Of a DNA stretch of 46,102 bases, positions 40,887-46,102 are shown piece by piece. The DNA comes from Lachnospiraceae bacterium (lineage in GTDB: Bacteria; Bacillota; Clostridia; Lachnospirales; Lachnospiraceae): NCBI GenBank assembly GCA_004556655.1, contig SFGF01000022.1, forward strand, positions 1 to 46,102, written 5' to 3'. The notes beneath the pieces were generated by a model. That model was not told the DNA's origin. It was given only the letters and a program-made list of their open reading frames with translations, and did not search any database. Within the stretch, counting starts at the first letter, position 1. Every line of letters starts with the position of its first letter. The position numbers and the translations under genes were made by a program.

Positions 40887-43097
40887 ATGAAAGTAGAATT
40901 ACTTGCTCCGGCAGGATCCTATGAGGCGCTGGAAGCAGCTTTGCGTGCGGGAGCAGATGCGGTTTATCTGGGAGGAGAAAAGTTTGGCGCCAGAGCCTAT
41001 GCGGATAATCTTGACCGGGATCATATGATTCAGGCCATTCAGTATGCACATCTTCATGGGAAGAAGCTGTATCTGACTGTAAATACCCTTTTAAAAAACA
41101 GAGAACTGGAACAAGAGTTATATGAGTATCTGGCACCTTATTATGAGGCAGGTCTGGATGCTGTGATCGTTCAGGATCTGGGGGTTCTTCGTTTTATAAA
41201 AAGAGAGTTTCCAAAACTGCATATTCATGCAAGTACGCAGATGACGATTACCGGTGTGGAAGGAGCAAGGATGTTAAAGGAAGCCGGAGCTGCCAGGATC
41301 GTTACTGCAAGGGAATTATCTTTGAAAGAGATTCAGGCGATTTATGACGCTACGCACATGGAGATAGAAAGTTTTATTCATGGTGCTTTGTGCTACTGCT
41401 ATTCCGGACAGTGCTTGATGAGCAGCATGATCGGAGGAAGAAGCGGCAACAGAGGACGATGTGCACAGCCGTGCCGTCTGCCCTATCAGGTATGGAGAGA
41501 CGGACAACGATTGAATAGTGAAAAAACAGCGTATCCCCTCAGCCCTAAAGACATGTGTACAGTAGGTATTTTGCCGGAGATTATTGAGGCAGGCGTCTAC
41601 TCTCTGAAGATCGAAGGGAGAATGAAAAAGCCGGAATATACGGCGGGTGTGGTAGAAATATACCGAAAATATCTGGATCAGTATCTGGAAGGCAATAAGC
41701 GCCCTGTGGTCAGTCGGGAAGATTATCAGACCCTTCTTGATATTTATAACAGAGATGGATTTCACGAAAGCTATTATAAGGTCAGAAATGGCAGGGATAT
41801 GATGGCACTTCGCAATGAAAAAAAGACAGTTTCCGGCGAGGATATAAAATCAATTCGAAATGAAGCGTTATTTTCAGGAATCCGAAAAAAATATCTGGAA
41901 GGAAAAAAACAGGAGAAAATTAAGGGAACCTTAAATCTTTTTTCGGATTGTCCTGCTATACTGGAAATTGATTACTGTGGGCATCATATCACAGCTGAAG
42001 GCGCTGTGGTACAGGAAGCCTCAAACCGACCTTTAGATCAGGAACGGGTTCGCAGGCAGATGATGAAGACCGGAGAAACAGAGTTTACATTCGAAGAACT
42101 GGATATTTTCATGGGAGATCAGATTTTTCTTCCCATGCAGCAGCTGAATGAACTTCGAAGAATGGGGCTTGAACTTTTAAAATGTGAGATTCTTGCACCG
42201 TATGAAAGAGAATTATCGTCACGAACTCCTTCGAAGCATGAGAAAAACAAGAAGTATGAGGACTGTCAGCAGGAGCTGTCAGTTTCTGTCCGAACCCGTG
42301 AGCAGCTGGAGGTTGTGATGAAAATCGATGATATCGCAAGAATTTATGCGGACTGTGGTATTTTTCCAAAAGACAGCTTTGCTCAGAGCGTGTTAGAAGT
42401 AATTTCAGAAGGTAAGAAAAGAGGGAAATCCATTTTCCTGATGCTTCCTCATATGGTTCGGGACTGTGAACTGAACGGAAGAAAAGAACACTTTCATGAG
42501 CTATGTCGGGAAGGATTGTCGGGATTTCTTGTGAGAAACCTGGAAAGTTACGGAGTACTGCAGTCTATGGGATTAAATCAGATGGCTGTTCTGGATGCGA
42601 ATCTTTATACGATGAATGGGGAAAGCAAAAAATTCTGGGAAGAGCAGGGTGCAGCCTGGGATACAGTACCATTGGAACTGAATCAGAAAGAACTTCGCTA
42701 TCGGGACAATTCGTGCAGCGAGATGATTGTGTATGGATACACGCCTATGATGATTTCTGTTCAGTGTATTCAGAAGAACCTGGACAAATGTAATCATCAA
42801 TGTGCAGTTTTAACGCTTCAGGATCGATATCAGAAAAAATTTCATGCAGTATGCAGCTGTGAATTCTGTTATAATACAATATATAACACACTTCCAATGT
42901 CGCTTCTTCAGGAAGCTGAGGTGGTAAAACATTTGGGAATCACAAAATACCGTCTTTCTTTTACCATAGAAAACAAAGTGGAAGTGGAAAAAATTGCCCG
43001 GGATTTTTGTGCAGTCTATCTGCATGGAGAAAATCCATCCCATGAGATCCAGCGGATGGAAGTTACAAAAGGCCACTTCAACAGAGGTGTGGAATAG
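40887..43097 (+). CDS. U32 peptidase-family protein, RlhA/YdcP-like
   Basis: The protein has 736 residues. The N-terminal U32 barrel begins KVELLAPAGSYEALEAALRAGADAVYLGG and contains the family signature ESFIHGALCYCYSGQCLMSS, then GNRGRCAQPCRLPY; these cysteines bind an iron-sulfur cluster in characterised relatives. A DUF3656-type collagenase-associated region follows, and CxxC-containing CSCEFCYN sits near the end. The nearest characterised type by architecture is E. coli RlhA, which hydroxylates a 23S rRNA cytidine; the old peptidase name is probably misleading. The gene lies after a terminator, with GGAGA sites in a short leader. Confidence 0.9.
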   Translation: MKVELLAPAGSYEALEAALRAGADAVYLGGEKFGARAYADNLDRDHMIQAIQYAHLHGKKLYLTVNTLLKNRELEQELYEYLAPYYEAGLDAVIVQDLGVLRFIKREFPKLHIHASTQMTITGVEGARMLKEAGAARIVTARELSLKEIQAIYDATHMEIESFIHGALCYCYSGQCLMSSMIGGRSGNRGRCAQPCRLPYQVWRDGQRLNSEKTAYPLSPKDMCTVGILPEIIEAGVYSLKIEGRMKKPEYTAGVVEIYRKYLDQYLEGNKRPVVSREDYQTLLDIYNRDGFHESYYKVRNGRDMMALRNEKKTVSGEDIKSIRNEALFSGIRKKYLEGKKQEKIKGTLNLFSDCPAILEIDYCGHHITAEGAVVQEASNRPLDQERVRRQMMKTGETEFTFEELDIFMGDQIFLPMQQLNELRRMGLELLKCEILAPYERELSSRTPSKHEKNKKYEDCQQELSVSVRTREQLEVVMKIDDIARIYADCGIFPKDSFAQSVLEVISEGKKRGKSIFLMLPHMVRDCELNGRKEHFHELCREGLSGFLVRNLESYGVLQSMGLNQMAVLDANLYTMNGESKKFWEEQGAAWDTVPLELNQKELRYRDNSCSEMIVYGYTPMMISVQCIQKNLDKCNHQCAVLTLQDRYQKKFHAVCSCEFCYNTIYNTLPMSLLQEAEVVKHLGITKYRLSFTIENKVEVEKIARDFCAVYLHGENPSHEIQRMEVTKGHFNRGVE

Positions 43098-43131
43098 AAC
43101 GGAAATATAATTTCCCGATGGGAGGAAATAA

Positions 43132-44601
43132 GTGGAAACAATAATCACAGAAGTATCCAAATATTTAATCATTTTTCTTATGGTTCTTTTTACCTTCCAG
43201 TGTTTTACGATTTTTCGAAAACACGATCAGGAAGATAAATACCAGGTTTTACGAAGGCAGATCATTCTGATGCTTTTTATGAATTTTATTGCCTATGCGG
43301 TACTGTTCATTCAGACGGAAGAGATTAAATTTCTGTTTATGTATGGAGCTGTATTTATCTTTATCATCGTTGTACAGATTCTGTACCGACTGATTTACAG
43401 AAAAGCCAATCTTCTGATCGTCAATAATATGTGTATGCTGCTGAGCATTGGATTTCTGGTCCTTAGCCGTCTCAGTTTTGATAAGGCGGTAAAACAGTTT
43501 GAAATTGTTGTTGTGGGAATGGCTCTTTCCTTTATTGTACCGGTGATCGTTCGTAAAGTTAAGCTTCTGAAAGATCTGACCTGGTTATACGGTATCGTGG
43601 GAATCGGACTGTTGGGAGTGGTACTGGTGCTGGCAACGATCTCAGGCGGAGCCAAGCTTTCGATTGAAATCGGTGGTATTACTTTCCAGTTTTCAGAGCT
43701 TGTTAAGATTACGTTTGTATTTTTTGTCGCCGGGATGCTCAGAGAAGATCAAAGTTTCCGGAATGTCGTGATCACTACAGTCGTGGCAGCTCTTCATGTG
43801 CTGATCCTTGTAGCTTCCAAAGATCTGGGAAGCGCCGTAGTATTTTTCGTGGCATATATTGTTATGTTATATGTGGCAACAAAGAAACCACTGTATGCGT
43901 TGGCAGGATTATGCGCCGGCGCTGCAGCTGCAGTTTTGGCATATTATCTTTTTGGACATGTACAGCAGAGGGTAATTGCCTGGAAAGATCCGATTGCAGT
44001 TTATGATAAAGCAGGCGGCGGATATCAGCTTGCCCAGGGATTATTTGGAATCAGTGCCGGCGGATGGTTCGGTATGGGACTGGGACAGGGAATGCCTAAT
44101 ATTATTCCTGTGGTAGATAAAGATTTTATTTTTGCCGCTATCTGCGAGGAACTGGGTGCCATTTTTGCAATCTGTCTGTTGCTGGTATGCATGAGCTGTT
44201 ATCTGATGATCGTCAATGTATCAATGAAAATGAGCAAACCATTCTATAAACTGATCGCCATGGGATTAGGAGCGGAATATGCGATTCAGGTATTTCTGAC
44301 AGTGGGCGGAACAAGTAAATTTATTCCGCTGACAGGTATCACACTGCCTTTAGTCAGTTATGGAGGAAGTTCCGTTATCTGTACGATTTTGATGCTTGCA
44401 ATTATTCAGGGATTATATATTCTCAGGGAAGATGAAGGTGAAGAGCTTGAAAGGCAAAGAAAAGAAAGAGAAAGACTTAACAAAAAGAAAAACAAACACC
44501 GCGGGAACGGAACGGGATCCGGAACAGGAGGATATCCGCAAAGGGAAAAAACACTCGAAGAAAAAATCGAAGAACAAACGGAAAAAAGCCTCAACTGGTA
44601 A
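43132..44601 (+). CDS. FtsW/RodA/SpoVE family peptidoglycan polymerase
   Basis: The protein has 489 residues with about twelve membrane helices and belongs to the SEDS glycosyltransferases that polymerise lipid II. The late signature IPLTGITLPLVSYGGSSVIC is intact, as is the GGGYQLAQGLFGISAGGWFGMGLGQG region. At the usual QPSE position it reads QFSE (186-189), with Phe replacing Pro. The C-terminal 60 residues are a Lys/Arg/Glu-rich tail with a Gly/Thr linker. The start is GTG at 43132 after GGGAGGAAATAA. It pairs with the penicillin-binding protein encoded by the overlapping next gene. Confidence 0.95.
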   Translation: METIITEVSKYLIIFLMVLFTFQCFTIFRKHDQEDKYQVLRRQIILMLFMNFIAYAVLFIQTEEIKFLFMYGAVFIFIIVVQILYRLIYRKANLLIVNNMCMLLSIGFLVLSRLSFDKAVKQFEIVVVGMALSFIVPVIVRKVKLLKDLTWLYGIVGIGLLGVVLVLATISGGAKLSIEIGGITFQFSELVKITFVFFVAGMLREDQSFRNVVITTVVAALHVLILVASKDLGSAVVFFVAYIVMLYVATKKPLYALAGLCAGAAAAVLAYYLFGHVQQRVIAWKDPIAVYDKAGGGYQLAQGLFGISAGGWFGMGLGQGMPNIIPVVDKDFIFAAICEELGAIFAICLLLVCMSCYLMIVNVSMKMSKPFYKLIAMGLGAEYAIQVFLTVGGTSKFIPLTGITLPLVSYGGSSVICTILMLAIIQGLYILREDEGEELERQRKERERLNKKKNKHRGNGTGSGTGGYPQREKTLEEKIEEQTEKSLNW

Positions 44602-45997
44602 AGAATATGTGATTATTGCGTATAGTTTTGTGGGAATCTTTCTTGCTCTGATCGGTTATCTTGTGTATTTTAATGTGGAACTTCGGGATGAGTATGCAAA
44701 CAGCCCATATAATTCCAAACGTCAGGGAACGTATCAGGAACGGGTCGTAAAAGGTGAAATCATTTCTGCGGATGGAGAAACTCTGGCAAGTACGCAGACG
44801 GATTCGGAAGGAAATGAATTCCGTTTATATCCTTATGAAAATATTTTTGCCCATGTGGTTGGCTATTCTGCATCCGGTATCAGTGGTCTGGAGCAGAGTA
44901 TGAATTCACAACTTCTGACTTCACATTCTAATATGCTGGAACAGGTAGAAAATGAGTTTAAGGATGAAAAAAATATTGGTGATAATGTGATAACCACGCT
45001 GGATACAAAACTACAGAAGGTTGCTTATGATGCTCTGGGTGATTATAAAGGTGCGGTTGTAGTTATGGAACCGGACACGGGAAAGATTCTTGCTATGGTG
45101 AGCAAGCCTGACTTCAACCCCAATACTATAACAGAAGACTGGGAAGCAATCAATTCTGATTCGGCCAGTTCAAGGCTGGTAAACCGCGCCACACAGGGAC
45201 AGTATCCGCCCGGATCTACCTTTAAGATTGTAACGGCCCTTGCTTACTGGAGACAGAACAATACCTTCAGCGGTTTTGATTTTAACTGTACGGGGGAAGT
45301 GGAAAATGGAGGGTACACCATTCACTGCTATCATAACAGTGCACATGGACAGGAAGATTTTAAAACTGCTTTTGCAAAATCCTGTAATTCTGCCTTTGCT
45401 CAGATTGGGGTGGACTTAAATCGGGAAGAATATAGACAGACGGTGGATAGTCTTATGTTTAATCAGGAGCTTCCGTTGGAACTGCCATATAAGAAGAGTA
45501 AGTTCACACTGGAAAAGAGCAGTGCAGATGCGCTGACTATGCAGACGGCTATTGGGCAGGGAGAAACTCTGGTTTCCCCTATGTATATGGCAATGCTTAC
45601 CGGTGCGATAGCAAATGATGGAAATATGATGACACCGTATCTGGTGGATCGTATCGAAACTTATACAGGGGACACGGTAACAACAAATGAGCCGAAAGTC
45701 TATAAAAAGGTGATGACGCAGCAGGAGGCTTCTGTGCTTACAGAGCTTATGACCGGAGTTGTGGAGTATGGAACAGCTACATCTTTATCAGGCAGAGGCT
45801 ATACGGCAGCGGGTAAAACCGGTACGGCAGAACATGGAGATGTATCTTCTACAACGCCACATTCCTGGTTTGTAGGATTTTCAAACGTTGAGGATCCGGA
45901 TATTGTTGTCAGTGTGATTGCGGAGGAATCCGGTGCGGGAAGTGAAATCGCGGTTCCGATTGCTGCCAAAATTTTTGATGCATATTATGCAGGGTGA
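44432..45997 (+). CDS. Class B penicillin-binding transpeptidase, partner of the SEDS protein
   Basis: The protein has about 521 residues: a Lys-rich cytoplasmic N-terminus, one membrane helix (about 59-80), a short linker domain and a transpeptidase domain. Active-site motifs are S262-TFK, S317-CN and K462-TG. The compact form resembles PbpA-type enzymes paired with RodA/FtsW. The start is uncertain: ATG 44432, GTG 44438 (better spaced from AGGGAAG) or TTG 44396 would all overlap ftsW by more than 150 bases, while GTG 44609 would avoid overlap but remove the whole cytoplasmic tail. The stop is followed by a terminator, so the gene is complete. Confidence 0.9.
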   Translation: MKVKSLKGKEKKEKDLTKRKTNTAGTERDPEQEDIRKGKKHSKKKSKNKRKKASTGKEYVIIAYSFVGIFLALIGYLVYFNVELRDEYANSPYNSKRQGTYQERVVKGEIISADGETLASTQTDSEGNEFRLYPYENIFAHVVGYSASGISGLEQSMNSQLLTSHSNMLEQVENEFKDEKNIGDNVITTLDTKLQKVAYDALGDYKGAVVVMEPDTGKILAMVSKPDFNPNTITEDWEAINSDSASSRLVNRATQGQYPPGSTFKIVTALAYWRQNNTFSGFDFNCTGEVENGGYTIHCYHNSAHGQEDFKTAFAKSCNSAFAQIGVDLNREEYRQTVDSLMFNQELPLELPYKKSKFTLEKSSADALTMQTAIGQGETLVSPMYMAMLTGAIANDGNMMTPYLVDRIETYTGDTVTTNEPKVYKKVMTQQEASVLTELMTGVVEYGTATSLSGRGYTAAGKTGTAEHGDVSSTTPHSWFVGFSNVEDPDIVVSVIAEESGAGSEIAVPIAAKIFDAYYAG

Positions 45998-46056
45998 TAA
46001 AGGTTACAGGGTTGTTTCATGAAGAATAATTGATAATAATAAATACTGCATTTTTA

Positions 46057-46102
46057 CGAGGGATAGGGAAGCTATACATATTTTCCATATCCCTCGACTT
46101 TT
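46057..46102 (+). terminator. Terminator after the penicillin-binding protein gene
   Basis: CGAGGGATAGGGAA (46057-46070) pairs with TTCCATATCCCTCG (46083-46096) with one mismatch, followed by ACTTTT at the window end. Confidence 0.75.

Noticed and set aside
1..46102. CRISPR arrays, tRNA/rRNA genes, insertion sequences, prophage
   Set aside because: Reading through both strands showed no regularly spaced repeats, no tRNA- or rRNA-like segments, and no transposase, integrase or phage structural genes.

Overview
The window looks like a chromosome segment of a strictly anaerobic, low-to-moderate GC Gram-positive bacterium of class Clostridia, most likely a gut Lachnospiraceae member. This is an inference from a trimeric [FeFe]-hydrogenase of the electron-bifurcating type, an rnfCDGEAB operon, separate but overlapping ispH and S1 genes, strong AGGAGG ribosome binding sites, frequent TTG/GTG starts and the ruvAB-zapA-U32-ftsW-pbp order. 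No rRNA, tRNA, CRISPR array, insertion sequence or prophage gene was recognised. Nothing was searched against databases.

Layout. 1-4530: the right-hand end of an accessory locus cut by the window edge (small unknown protein, membrane-anchored phosphoesterase, PF14907-type nucleotidyltransferase, ABC exporter). The last pair resembles the tailoring/export arm of RiPP (lasso-type) clusters, but no precursor is visible. 4552-12764: a tyrosine-phosphorelay cassette for cell-surface polysaccharide (CpsB phosphatase, anchored ectodomain protein, two chain-length/BY-kinase fusions, LCP ligase), followed without an obvious terminator by homoserine dehydrogenase and malic enzyme. No glycosyltransferase is present. 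12793-15237: a polar amino acid ABC importer bounded by terminators; its binding protein appears to be circularly permuted, the most unusual feature of the window. 15330-19607: hydCBA behind a near-consensus promoter. 19663-25334: accessory genes (AAA-ATPase/PD-(D/E)XK protein, a small antisense-oriented membrane protein, a pRiA4b-Orf3/SEC-C fusion, a DUF554 membrane protein and a zinc dehydrogenase). 25413-30404: an RpiR regulator, an HI0933 flavoprotein, cmk, ispH and S1. 30427-31524: a lone minus-strand DEDD exonuclease gene. 31692-37660: a PF06541 membrane protein and rnfCDGEAB. 37680-46102: NusG-II and Gx-transporter proteins, ruvA, ruvB, zapA, a U32 protein, an FtsW/RodA protein and its penicillin-binding partner.

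How they fit together. HydABC and Rnf both use the ferredoxin and NAD(H) pools: the first makes or takes up H2 by electron confurcation, the second couples ferredoxin:NAD+ oxidoreduction to ion transport. Malic enzyme feeds pyruvate and reduced cofactor into the same pools. The right-hand third is housekeeping: recombination, division and peptidoglycan synthesis. The most second-look-worthy items are the permuted binding protein, the unequal pair of BY-kinases, the unannotated 54-residue membrane protein, the cysteine tail of RnfE, the long ftsW/pbp overlap, and several operator-like palindromes placed on promoter -10 boxes.
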